The notes under the pieces were generated by a model. It was not told the origin of the DNA. It saw nothing but the letters and a program-made list of their open reading frames with translations, and ran no database searches. A DNA stretch of 64,000 bases from JACCTI01 sp038237435 (GTDB taxonomy: Bacteria > Verrucomicrobiota > Verrucomicrobiia > Chthoniobacterales > UBA10450), in the NCBI GenBank assembly GCA_038237435.1, contig JBBRYT010000010.1, positions 68,851 through 132,850 on the forward strand, read 5' to 3'. Below, one piece after another: positions 19,101-26,438 of this stretch; positions within the stretch are counted from its first letter, which is position 1; every line of letters starts with the position of its first letter. The position numbers were made by a program, and so were the translations under genes.

Positions 19101-19277
19101 GAAAACAGCAGCATCTGGCAGCGGATGCTCTGGAATACCAAACTAACAGTCGGGGTTAACAACGTTTTCGATCGTTACCCGCCCACGGCCTTAGGTGCCT
19201 TCAACGACAACTACGACACATCGAACTACAACATTCGAAATCGTTACTGGTACGTGAGTCTGACGAAGAAATTCTAA
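16194..19277 (+). CDS. TonB-dependent outer-membrane receptor
   Basis: 1027 residues; ATG 16194, or an in-frame ATG 11 codons later which sits closer to the signal peptide (WIVILLTLSLGAIAFA). The plug domain follows: ERVIVTGSYIPTAETESALP, GINLRGIGQNNVLILINGRR, and TEVLKDGASAIYGSDAVAGV (~ 150-190). The rest is a long series of aromatic beta-strands ending NRYWYVSLTKKF with the C-terminal Phe used for outer-membrane insertion. Such receptors import bulky nutrients (glycans, peptides, siderophores) with TonB energy. The substrate is unknown; no polysaccharide-degrading enzyme or SusD is adjacent. The preceding 123 bp holds a near-copy of the dispersed repeat and no clear promoter. Confidence 0.93.
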   Translation: MNVQSLTVEKPMTRNVPNKPPLRWIVILLTLSLGAIAFAQEPPAAGGGGVATTERVIVTGSYIPTAETESALPVTVYTAEVLQKQGAMTPVEGLRQLPSFVGASTTENDANGGNGQAGINLRGIGQNNVLILINGRRAFLGQSLNTSADINAIPISGLSRTEVLKDGASAIYGSDAVAGVVNFIMLDGPGEAPYEGAEVFALYGNTTESDAHVRQVYLKGGVKTDKVSVAAAGEYYSRANLYSRDRAQLAGSGDLSNNPTGLGRGGINNNSQTFAGRANVSANTAADPRVYPITGDLVLTNLSTNQVTPASYRRFVLGSDPSQFNFRAYTPSIPAMEKALYFVTGRYKIFGEGLQIYGDVLYAKTKQDNGAAPSPFSITNAGNGRNTARLSIFNPFGNRLLNVRYRLVNELGLRRSFYDHDYYRYVAGLNGDFNFKNNSIISHFGYDTGIVYERFDQQRTDSGDAQRTPLVASILANNVTAPRFNPFIGQNAPTVGTAPTYINGVPTGLTAGYDNTTAAQNASYLGHSFRYERDWLADAKVNAHFFPGLWNGGFDLALGYEHREVAEHSVPDPVQANGDQLGFNQAPNTKTLQAVNSVFTELNFPIITSTMNIPWVRSLDFSIAWRYEKFEDRDQYTHAISSFENKNPNENFGGSPRVSLRYQPIPDLTLRGNFNQSFLSPTPLQLFLPPGQNFPVLFDPFVNGGVTLQPPGGVFQAGNPALQPEVTDTYSAGLVYTPKWLPGFTLTADFYQIYSKNVILPAANAAQVLLSLNIIDPDAPGGGADGVTRLADGSLDSIDATTSNAGTRFVEGLDVTAAYEIPTQNFGTFSFALGWNHFFVWKAEPLPGFGSHNFIGDFNATFPLTPGGIPFNKAFLRGEWTWKGFDFAATGNYIGDQEDDPQFIQGNAVVPGNPGSVANPNYILHHRISDFETLDLQLSYEFTKPKIEAAAGYSKDAKDAKSMTEAGGVENSSIWQRMLWNTKLTVGVNNVFDRYPPTALGAFNDNYDTSNYNIRNRYWYVSLTKKF

Positions 19278-19308
19278 CGCTGTCCAAATTACCGTTCATT
19301 GGTAACGG

Positions 19309-20058
19309 TTAGGTTCGGCCGGGCTCGGAAACGGGTCCGGCCGTTTTTTGCATGCGTTGCACCCAGCTCCGAAATTGGATGGGATGCGCGATCGTTTCGA
19401 AACGCTCGGCAAAGCCGCCTGTTCCACGCACCACCACCGTTCCGTAATCGAACAGCCGACCAAGAAAGCTTTGATCGATGGCGATCGATTCGATTTTCGA
19501 AATAAACATCTCCAAGCTTTGACGCCGCACGACTCCGGTTTTGATCAAAACCCGCACGTCCGTGATGACAAGCTCGCTTCCAACGTAAGCCAGTGTCGGC
19601 GCGATCATGATGCAGGCTGGCAGCGGAAGCGCGAACCAACCGAGTTGCGATCCAGTCAGGGCCTGGACGGCGATGGCGAAGGGCATGGCGATGAGAAGAA
19701 AAGCGCCCAAGGCGAGGAGGGCGAAACGAACAAAGACCATCCAATGCATTGAAGTGCGATAAAATGGCGTCTCGTTAGGCGCGAGCGTGGTCCGCGCATA
19801 AGGTCCGAGGGAATCGGTTGCTAGCGGCGGCAAGTGGTCGCGTCGTGGCGGCGTGGTTGCTACCTGCGGAACAGGCGGCGGCGGGACGTGCACCCGTTCC
19901 TCGCGGTCGAGAAGAAGGGCCAACGGTTGCAGATTACCGTTAAGGCTGTCAGAGGCGAGATCGGCGGATTGCACCAGACCTGCGGCAAGATAGTCGCGCA
20001 CCCTGTCTTTACTAAAAGGACCTCGCCTCGTGCCATTGAGGTAGATGTAAAACTCCAT
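19309..20058 (-). CDS. GYF_2 and bacterial PH-domain membrane protein
   Basis: 249 residues. The N-terminus (FYIYLNGTRRGPFSKDRVRD, ~3-50) is a GYF_2 domain, typical of Planctomycetota and Verrucomicrobiota proteins. A Pro-rich linker follows, then two hydrophobic helices (~108-130 and ~138-158) and a bacterial PH (YdbS/bPH2) domain, LTYVGSELVITDVRVLIKTG with SKIESIAIDQSFLGRLFDYG and IAHPIQFRSWVQRMQK. Probably a membrane-bound binding protein; the partner is unknown. Overlaps the receptor's terminator at its 3' end. Upstream (26 bp) on the same strand is Hsp33. Confidence 0.82.
   Translation of the reverse strand: MEFYIYLNGTRRGPFSKDRVRDYLAAGLVQSADLASDSLNGNLQPLALLLDREERVHVPPPPVPQVATTPPRRDHLPPLATDSLGPYARTTLAPNETPFYRTSMHWMVFVRFALLALGAFLLIAMPFAIAVQALTGSQLGWFALPLPACIMIAPTLAYVGSELVITDVRVLIKTGVVRRQSLEMFISKIESIAIDQSFLGRLFDYGTVVVRGTGGFAERFETIAHPIQFRSWVQRMQKTAGPVSEPGRT
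19316..19349 (+). terminator. Rho-independent terminator after TonB receptor
   Basis: CGGCCGGGCTC pairs with GGGTCCGGCCG (one G-T and one T-G pair) around GGAAAC and is followed by TTTTTT. It lies 38 bp after the receptor stop. The hairpin is also the last coding part of the minus-strand GYF/PH gene, so coding and termination share the same bases. Confidence 0.8.
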
Positions 20059-20083
20059 GGGTTAGGCTGCGATGCCGATGTAA

Positions 20084-20896
20084 CTAAGGCCGCGCAACGG
20101 CGTTTTGCGCAAGATATGTCTCGAGCGATCCGCGCGTGACGATGTGCGAAGCTCCGCACCGTGGACAATTTACTCGAATGGAATCTTCCTGGCCAAAAAG
20201 GCTCTCCGCATCGCTACGCATGATCGGTCCGAGGATGGCAAACATTCGTTCCGGCGAACAACCGCAACCCCACTTATAGCGTCGTTCTTCCAACAGGCTA
20301 AGCGTTTCGTTTTCATCCAGGCTTCGCACTTTTTCGTCATCGAGCGCCTGTAACCAATCGAGATCGCAACCAGGTTGCGCAGTAATCATGACGAAATCTT
20401 CCGGTCCATGGCGGAAGTAACGGGCCGGGCGTTGTTCGCTTTGCGCGTAGAATTCTTCCACAATCGCAAAGGGTTCTGCGCTTTTGAATTCAACGGTGCT
20501 CCGTCGCGAGTCCTGCCTTTCCCGAACAAGGTCCGCGCAAAATAAATTTCGGCCGTCGTCCTTGACGTTCTCGGTGAAGAGCTGCCCGACCACAATCCCG
20601 CGCCGGTTATCGCCGGTGACGAAAAGGTTTAAGAGCGGTCGGTGGAAATGAATCGTCCAGGCCCAGGCTTCGTTCCACGGCCGCGACGCGCAATGCAGCG
20701 TAAGCGCGGCCAGCGCTTCCTTCAGCATGCCATCGTGCGCGGGTGCATGATTGTAGCCGTACTGGCCTTGATGCAGATAGTAATCGACATAGAGCTCGCC
20801 GAAATCCGCGCGCGCGAGCAGCGCATTACGTCCGCGCACGAAATAAGCGCGCACCTGTAAACCATCCACTGTCTCTGCCTCTCCCATTTCCATCAA
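20084..20896 (-). CDS. hslO: Hsp33 redox-regulated chaperone
   Basis: 270 residues. The C-terminal zinc centre is complete: WGCGCSPERM (CxC) and VNCPRCGASH (CxxC), the four Cys that bind zinc when reduced and form disulfides under oxidative stress, turning on holdase activity. The N-terminal domain matches the family loosely (RAYFVRGRNALLARADFGEL, ALAALTLHCASRP), more divergent than E. coli Hsp33. Several in-frame start codons lie together (20896, 20893, 20887). It acts in the cytoplasm. It may be co-transcribed with the GYF/PH gene downstream. Confidence 0.85.
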   Translation of the reverse strand: MMEMGEAETVDGLQVRAYFVRGRNALLARADFGELYVDYYLHQGQYGYNHAPAHDGMLKEALAALTLHCASRPWNEAWAWTIHFHRPLLNLFVTGDNRRGIVVGQLFTENVKDDGRNLFCADLVRERQDSRRSTVEFKSAEPFAIVEEFYAQSEQRPARYFRHGPEDFVMITAQPGCDLDWLQALDDEKVRSLDENETLSLLEERRYKWGCGCSPERMFAILGPIMRSDAESLFGQEDSIRVNCPRCGASHIVTRGSLETYLAQNAVARP

Positions 20897-21012
20897 ATAA
20901 CCTAGCGCCTTCTGACGTAGATTTCCGCCAGATTCATCAACACGGGTCGTGCAACAGTCGACGCGTCAATCGATGATTGATTCGTTAGGCGAGCTTTCGC
21001 CAGACTACTGCA

Positions 21013-21330
21013 ATGCAACGAGTCATCGGTTTGGGGTGGCGTCTCATATCGGGAGAACGCTGGCGAGGCGCTAAAACCGAGGCGCATATCGTCTGGTCGC
21101 CCTTCGCAGCTCGAACCGACTACTTTGCCCCGAGCGAGAAGCAGTTCATGCTTAATTACCGCGTGCACGATCTAGCCGAAGTGCTGGAAGCTTTGCGCAA
21201 CGAAGGGGTGAAGGTGGAAGATAAGAGCGAGGAAACGGAATTCGGGAAGTTCGGGTGGCTCATGGATCCGGAAGGTAACCGGATCGAGCTGTGGGAGCCT
21301 CCCGCGGTAGAAGAAAAGAGTGGGCAGTGA
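21013..21330 (+). pseudogene. VOC/glyoxalase-family gene, frameshifted and internally deleted
   Basis: The open frame encodes 105 residues whose C-terminal two-thirds are a normal VOC half (VWSPFAARTDYFAPSEKQFM, FGWLMDPEGNRIELWEPP). The N-terminus starts normally (MQRVIGLG), but the next bases make sense only if one G of the GGGG run near 21034 is dropped: the neighbouring frame then reads GGVSYRENAGEALK, which is the family's next segment. After that the original frame resumes at TEAHIVWSPF, with roughly 20-30 residues missing. One insertion plus a compensating deletion explains this. The 3' end, including TGA, overlaps the 3' end of tRNA-Val on the other strand by 10 bp. Confidence 0.7.
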
Positions 21331-21392
21331 GGGGATCGAACCCCCGACCAACACGGTGTAAACGTGCCGCTCTACCGCTGAGCTAACTGCCC
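21321..21392 (-). tRNA. tRNA-Val (anticodon UAC)
   Basis: The minus strand gives a 72-nt cloverleaf: acceptor GGGCAGT/ACTGCCC, discriminator A, D arm GCTCAGCGGTAGAGC, anticodon stem GCACG/CGTGT with loop TTTACAC (anticodon UAC), T arm GGGGGTTCGATCCCCTC. CCA is not encoded. Confidence 0.95.
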
Positions 21393-21524
21393 CTGGTTCG
21401 CGCACTATACTTAAGCTAACGAATCTGCCGAGTAATTCTTTTCTGCGTTCTTAGCGGAAATCGCTCCTAAAAAGTTAGTTACTTTTATAGTTGCTTTACT
21501 AAGCTCGTGCGTTATCTAAGCGCC

Positions 21525-21914
21525 ATGGACTTATCTCTAGCAAGGTTAAAGCAAGCTATCTCCATCCGTGAACAAATCTCTACTTTAGAGAATCGCCTAA
21601 GCTCAATCTTTGGCGGTAGTAGCGGTGGAGGTAAGAAAACAAGTGGCGGTGGCGGAGGTGGCGGCGCTGGCCGTAGCGGACGTCGTCGCATGTCAGCGGC
21701 TACGCGCGCTAAGTTGGCGGCAGCAGCCAGAGCTCGCTGGGCCAAACGCAAAGGTACCGCTGGTGGCGCAAGCTCAGCTGCGACAAAGTCGGCAGCCCCG
21801 ACGAAGTCAGCCGGCAAAAAACGCGGCGGTCTAACCGCAGCGGGGAGAAAGAAACTCTCCGACGCAATGAAAGCTCGCTGGGCCGCACGGCGCGCTGGCA
21901 AGAAAGCCCGCTAG
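21525..21914 (+). CDS. Small basic histone-like protein with two ARW repeats
   Basis: 129 residues from ATG 21525 (an in-frame GTG at 21507 adds six). The N-terminal ~27 residues form an amphipathic, coiled-coil-like helix (LARLKQAISIREQISTLENR), then a Gly/Lys linker, then two copies of a basic motif: MSAATRAKLAAAARARWAKR (~60) and LTAAGRKKLSDAMKARWAAR (~105), separated by an Ala/Lys/Thr-rich stretch typical of histone H1-like tails. It is very rich in K, R, A and G and is expected to bind DNA; related 'ARW' proteins are common in soil bacteria but, to my knowledge, not characterised. Single gene after tRNA-Val. Confidence 0.75.
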   Translation: MDLSLARLKQAISIREQISTLENRLSSIFGGSSGGGKKTSGGGGGGGAGRSGRRRMSAATRAKLAAAARARWAKRKGTAGGASSAATKSAAPTKSAGKKRGGLTAAGRKKLSDAMKARWAARRAGKKAR

Positions 21915-21949
21915 CCCGAGAGAGTTTTTTTGGGAATGGTTAACTGCGA

Positions 21950-22939
21950 TTAGCGGTTAACCAATTTCATCATTGTCGCGGGATAGCGCTGGCCGGCAAA
22001 GCCAGCCCGAGGCAAGGCCTGTTCGATCCGGGCTAGCTCAGCGCTCGTTAGGTTCACATCTAACGCCCCCACATTTTCCTGCAGATATTTCCGGCGCTTC
22101 GTTCCCGGAATAGGCACAATGTCCTCACCTTGTGCCAGCACCCATGCCAGTGCGAGCTGTCCCGCGGTGCAATGTTTCTCCCGCGCGCTTTCCTTGATAC
22201 GTTCTACCAGGTCGAGATTGCGCTGAAAGTTTTCACCTTGAAACCGCGGTGATTGCCGGCGGTAATCATCCTTTGCTAAATCTTCGAAACGTTTAATCTG
22301 GCCGGTCAGGAACCCGCGCCCGAGCGGACTGTAAGGCACAAAACCGATCCCGAGCTCACGGCATGTTTGCAGCACCTCGTCTTCCGGGTCGCGCGTCCAA
22401 AGTGAATACTCCGATTGCACAGCAGTGATGGGATGGACCGCATGCGAACGGCGAATACTCTCGCTCCCAGCTTCGGACAAGCCGAGGTAGCGTACCTTAC
22501 CTTGTTTCACCAACGCAGCCATCGCACCCAGTGTTTCTTCGATGGGCGTTTCCGGATCGACGCGGTGCAGGTAATAGAGATCGATCACGTTAACTCCAAG
22601 CCGACGCATGCTTGCTTCACAAGCTTGTTTCACGTAGTCGGGTTTGCCGCTTAGCTGGCGAACTTCCGGCCGTTGTGGATCGCGCACGAATCCAAACTTC
22701 GTCGCGATGATTGCTTGTTCGCGCCGTCCTTTTAAGACGCGGCCGAGTAGCTCTTCATTAGCGCCAGAACCATACATGTCCGCGGTGTCGAAGAAGGTGA
22801 TGCCCAGCTCAAGCGCGCGCAGAATAGTCGCGGCAGATTCTTCTTCATCGCCCGGACCATAAAATTCCGACATACCCATGCATCCGAGTCCAAGCGCGGA
22901 AACTATCAGTCCGCCGCGGCCGAGTTTGCGTTGCTTCAT
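21950..22939 (-). CDS. Aldo/keto reductase
   Basis: 329 residues, a (beta/alpha)8 NADPH-dependent reductase of the AKR11/AKR13 type. The start MKQRKLGRGGLIVSALGLGC is typical. The catalytic tetrad can be seen: Asp in FFDTADMYGSG, the Tyr of the same motif, Lys in IIATKFGF and His in YYLHRVD. NADPH binding is near PIPGTKRRKYLQENVGAL. It overlaps the upstream aldo/keto reductase gene by 4 bp (ATGA), so the two are coupled. The substrate is not evident. Confidence 0.9.
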   Translation of the reverse strand: MKQRKLGRGGLIVSALGLGCMGMSEFYGPGDEEESAATILRALELGITFFDTADMYGSGANEELLGRVLKGRREQAIIATKFGFVRDPQRPEVRQLSGKPDYVKQACEASMRRLGVNVIDLYYLHRVDPETPIEETLGAMAALVKQGKVRYLGLSEAGSESIRRSHAVHPITAVQSEYSLWTRDPEDEVLQTCRELGIGFVPYSPLGRGFLTGQIKRFEDLAKDDYRRQSPRFQGENFQRNLDLVERIKESAREKHCTAGQLALAWVLAQGEDIVPIPGTKRRKYLQENVGALDVNLTSAELARIEQALPRAGFAGQRYPATMMKLVNR

Positions 22940-23835
22940 GTTTGTCCTACCCAGGTTGAGGGCGCGATATCATCCCATCGTTCGCGGATGGCAGTGAATT
23001 CCGCTTCGGTAAGCGAACCTGCTTCCAGGAGTTTCGCATTCTCCTGCCAGCGTTCTGGTTTTGTCGTGCCAACAATCGCCGTATGCACACCCGGCACCGT
23101 CAAAGTAAAACGTAACGCGTGCGCGATCGATTGCTCGAGCGATCGGCCGCGAATGAAATCGTAATCTAACTTGCGCAGTCGATCCCAGTAAGAGTGTTGG
23201 TAGGAATCCATCGGCCTGTGTCCAGCTTTCCACGCCGCATTCGCGATCGGACGTTTGGCAATCACACCCATGCCGCGTGCGCGCGCCGCCGGAATAGTTA
23301 GCTCGATAGGTTCTTGGTCCGCGATGTTTAGTGAAGTTTGCAAGGTATCGAAGGCACCTGATTCCACCGCGAACCGGGCCGAGCGACTATCCCCGCTGTA
23401 ACCGATGTAACGAGTATGCCCGCGCTCGCGCGCGGTCTGTAAGGCCGCGATGACATCGCCTTTTTTCAAAGCCGATTCCGAACAGCTATGAAGCTGGACG
23501 AGATCAAGACGATCTGTGTTTAGGCGACGCAAACTGCGCTCGATACTTTGTAAGATGGAAGCAGTCGACCAATCTTCGCTTCCGATACCATGCGGGTGGC
23601 CAACTTTGGTAAAGAGAAAATATTCGCCGCGGCGATGGCTCACTGTCTTCCCGATTAACTCTTCGCTTGCCTCATAGCACTCGGCCGTGTCGATGACGTT
23701 AAGCCCGGCATCGAGCGCGCTGTTCAGTAGCTGCGCGACGATCTCGGCGGTGACGCTTTCGAATCCGATCTCGGCGCCGCCGAAACCAAGCACGGAAACC
23801 TGCATGTCGGTCTTTCCGAGCTGGCGCTTTTCCAT
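22936..23835 (-). CDS. Aldo/keto reductase
   Basis: 299 residues, N-terminus MEKRQLGKTDMQVSVLGFGG. Seen: the Asp/Tyr region NVIDTAECYEAS, the Lys in LFTKVGHPHG and the His in DLVQLHSCSE, then IGYSGDSRSARFAV and VGTTKPERWQENAKLLEAG for NADPH binding. It is shorter and distinct in sequence from its neighbour, so this is not a recent duplication. Forms a two-gene unit with it (4-bp overlap) and starts 23 bp downstream of the end of purM on the same strand, so it may be read through from the pur genes. Confidence 0.88.
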   Translation of the reverse strand: MEKRQLGKTDMQVSVLGFGGAEIGFESVTAEIVAQLLNSALDAGLNVIDTAECYEASEELIGKTVSHRRGEYFLFTKVGHPHGIGSEDWSTASILQSIERSLRRLNTDRLDLVQLHSCSESALKKGDVIAALQTARERGHTRYIGYSGDSRSARFAVESGAFDTLQTSLNIADQEPIELTIPAARARGMGVIAKRPIANAAWKAGHRPMDSYQHSYWDRLRKLDYDFIRGRSLEQSIAHALRFTLTVPGVHTAIVGTTKPERWQENAKLLEAGSLTEAEFTAIRERWDDIAPSTWVGQT

Positions 23836-23858
23836 CGCAGACTTAATCGTCCGCGCGC

Positions 23859-24878
23859 CTACAAAATCAAACGGGTTACTCCGCTTCCTTCTTCGACCCG
23901 CCCGATAATTTTCGCGCGCAACCTTTTGGCCAGCTGCTTCGAGTCTTTAGCAGAAACAATCGCGACCATGCCTATCCCCATGTTGAAGACTTGGTACATT
24001 TCCGCGTGCGCGACCTTTCCGTTGTCCGCCAGGATTTTAAAAATCGCCGGCGCACTCCAACTCTTAGGATCAATAACGGCGTCCCGATTTTTCGGCAGGA
24101 TCCGCGGTAGGTTATCGATCAATCCACCGCCGGTGATGTGCGCCAGGCCGTGTAGTTGGTTCGTCGGAATGCTGGCCAGTAATGGCTGATAGTTTTTGTG
24201 CGTGCGGAGCAATTCCTCGCCTAACGAGAGCTTCAATCCCGGAAGCTTTGCACCTAGCTTTAAGCGCATGGTTTGGAACAGAATCTTTCGCGCGAGAGAA
24301 TAGCCGTTGGTATGCAGGCCATTTGAAGGCAGTCCGAGAATGATGTCGCCCGCTTTGATGCGGCTGCCATCAATCATCTTTGCGCGATCGACTACACCAA
24401 CGATGCACCCGGCCAGATCGTATTCGCCTTCGCGATACATTCCCGGCATCTGCGCGGTCTCGCCGCCGATCAGAGCGCAACTTCCCGCGCGACATGCTTT
24501 GGTGAATCCGGAAAGAATCCGATCGAAAACGCGCGGCTCCAATTTTTCCGCGCCGATATAGTCGAGAAAAAATAACGGGCGTGCGCCGAGAACTGCGATG
24601 TCGTTGATACAATGATTAACCAGATCCGCGCCGACGGTGTTGTGGCGCTTCATCTCAAAAGCGATTTTCAATTTCGTCCCGACGCCGTCGACACTCGCCA
24701 CGAGCACGGGCTCGCGCATTCTCGAAAAATTCGGCGCGAACAACCCGCCGAAGCCGCCGATTTTTCCCAGCACTTCCGGGCCATGAGTGCTTTTCACGCG
24801 CGCCTGAATTTTGCGCTTCACTAGATTCCCGAGATCGACGTCGACCCCGGCGCGCGCGTACGCCTTCCGCGATTTCAC
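23859..24878 (-). CDS. purM: Phosphoribosylformylglycinamidine cyclo-ligase (AIR synthetase)
   Basis: 339 residues, GTG start immediately after the purF stop (TAAGTG), so translation is coupled. It makes aminoimidazole ribotide from FGAM with ATP, step five of purine synthesis. Family motifs: YARAGVDVDLGN at the start, KIGGFGGLFAPNF, VASVDGVGTKLKIAFEMKRH (ATP-binding loop), GADLVNHCINDIAVLGARPL, ALIGGETAQMPGMY and HITGGGLIDNLPRILP. Normal length. Part of a purL-purF-purM set. Confidence 0.97.
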   Translation of the reverse strand: MKSRKAYARAGVDVDLGNLVKRKIQARVKSTHGPEVLGKIGGFGGLFAPNFSRMREPVLVASVDGVGTKLKIAFEMKRHNTVGADLVNHCINDIAVLGARPLFFLDYIGAEKLEPRVFDRILSGFTKACRAGSCALIGGETAQMPGMYREGEYDLAGCIVGVVDRAKMIDGSRIKAGDIILGLPSNGLHTNGYSLARKILFQTMRLKLGAKLPGLKLSLGEELLRTHKNYQPLLASIPTNQLHGLAHITGGGLIDNLPRILPKNRDAVIDPKSWSAPAIFKILADNGKVAHAEMYQVFNMGIGMVAIVSAKDSKQLAKRLRAKIIGRVEEGSGVTRLIL

Positions 24879-26378
24879 TTACTTAAGATCGGCAAACAAG
24901 CTGGGATTAGCTTCCTCTTCCGCGAGCGCTTTGGCGCGGCCTTCGCGTTTCTCCATGATGAATTTGTCGAGCTCCGGATCAACCGGCAGCGGATAATTGC
25001 CGGTAAAGCAGGCGAGACAGAACTCGTTCGCCGGTTTACCAGTCGCGCGCACCATCCCATCGACGTCGAGATAACCCAGGCTATCGACGTTCAGATATTC
25101 GCAAATTTGCGGCATCGAAAGCTGGTTCGCGATCAACTTTTCCGGGTCGGGAAAATCGATGCCGTAATGACAGGCAAAACGATGCGGCGGACAACTGACG
25201 CGCATGTGCACTTCTTTCGCGCCGGCTTCGCGCAGGTTCACCACGCGTGCACGCGCCGTCGTTCCGCGCACGATGGAATCATCCACTACCACGACGCGTT
25301 TTCCTTCCACCGCTTCTTTGATGAGATTCAATTTCACGCGCACATCGAAATCGCGAATCAATTGGCTTGGCTGGAGAAAGGTGCGGCCGATGTAGTGATT
25401 GCGAACAAAGGCGTGCTCGTAAGGAATGTTTAGTTCCTGCGCGAAACCAAGTGCGGCATAATTCCCTGAGTCCGGCACCGGCACAACGATATCGGCTTCG
25501 ACTGGAAAACGCCGCGCCAGTTCGCGTCCCATTTCGGTGCGAACTTTCGCGACATTAATACCGCCGAGAATGCTGTCCGGTCGCGAGAAGTAAACGTATT
25601 CGAACATGCAAAAGGCGCGCTGTTCGTCGCGAAATGGCCATTCCGATCGGATGCCATCTTCGCTGATGATGACTACTTCGCCGGGCTCGACGTCGCGGAT
25701 GAATTCCGCGTGCACCAGATCGAAGGCGCAAGTTTCCGAGGCGAGAATATAAGCGCCATCGAGTTTGCCGAGAACGAGCGGACGAAAACCAAACGGATCG
25801 CGCACGCCGACAATTTCGCGTTCGCTCATGATGATGAGACTGAACGCGCCCTCCAATCGTCGTAACACGCCGAGGGGGCTTCCGCCGTTATTGAGCGGCT
25901 GTGCGAGCAGGTGCGGAATGATTTCGCTGTCTGCCGTGGTTTGAAAAATGGAACCTTTGCGCTCGAGCTCGTCGCGCAGCACGGCAGCGTTGATCAAATT
26001 TCCATTGTGCGCCACGGCGATTTGTCCGCGGAAACAATCGACCACGAACGGCTGTGCGTTTTTTAGCGTGCTCGAGCCGGTCGTGGAATAGCGTGTGTGT
26101 CCGAGCGCGCGCTTACCCTTCAGGCGTTCTAATTCTTCCGCGCCGAAAACCTGCGATACTAAACCCATGTCGCGATGCATCTGGAACGTGCTGCCATTGC
26201 CGTTACTCGTGACGATGCCGGCGCTCTCCTGCCCACGATGCTGCAAGGCGAAGAGCCCGTAGTAGGTCAGGACCGCAGCATTGGGATGGCCGAAGACCGC
26301 AAAAATTCCGCATTCGTGCTGCGGAAAGATGGCCGCTTCCGAAAGCTCGACTTCGCTCTGCGGGGAAGGATGCGACAT
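24879..26378 (-). CDS. purF: Amidophosphoribosyltransferase
   Basis: I prefer ATG 26378 (499 residues); a TTG at 26414 would add 12. PurF commits PRPP to purine synthesis, using glutamine ammonia. The glutaminase half begins after a short propeptide with HECGIFAVFGH (catalytic Cys), LQHRGQESAGIV and GHTRYSTTGSS. The PRTase half has VVVVDDSIVRGTT, the PRPP-binding loop, and GIDFPDPEKLIANQ. Cys residues in VSCPPHRFACHYG and EFCLACFTG are spaced like the Fe-S ligands of the Bacillus-type enzyme. Abuts purM downstream. Confidence 0.96.
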   Translation of the reverse strand: MSHPSPQSEVELSEAAIFPQHECGIFAVFGHPNAAVLTYYGLFALQHRGQESAGIVTSNGNGSTFQMHRDMGLVSQVFGAEELERLKGKRALGHTRYSTTGSSTLKNAQPFVVDCFRGQIAVAHNGNLINAAVLRDELERKGSIFQTTADSEIIPHLLAQPLNNGGSPLGVLRRLEGAFSLIIMSEREIVGVRDPFGFRPLVLGKLDGAYILASETCAFDLVHAEFIRDVEPGEVVIISEDGIRSEWPFRDEQRAFCMFEYVYFSRPDSILGGINVAKVRTEMGRELARRFPVEADIVVPVPDSGNYAALGFAQELNIPYEHAFVRNHYIGRTFLQPSQLIRDFDVRVKLNLIKEAVEGKRVVVVDDSIVRGTTARARVVNLREAGAKEVHMRVSCPPHRFACHYGIDFPDPEKLIANQLSMPQICEYLNVDSLGYLDVDGMVRATGKPANEFCLACFTGNYPLPVDPELDKFIMEKREGRAKALAEEEANPSLFADLK

Positions 26379-26438
26379 CGTCCCGAATAATCCACCATCG
26401 CGCGCCGCGTTCAATGAATCGTTCGTAGTTCGGTCGCT

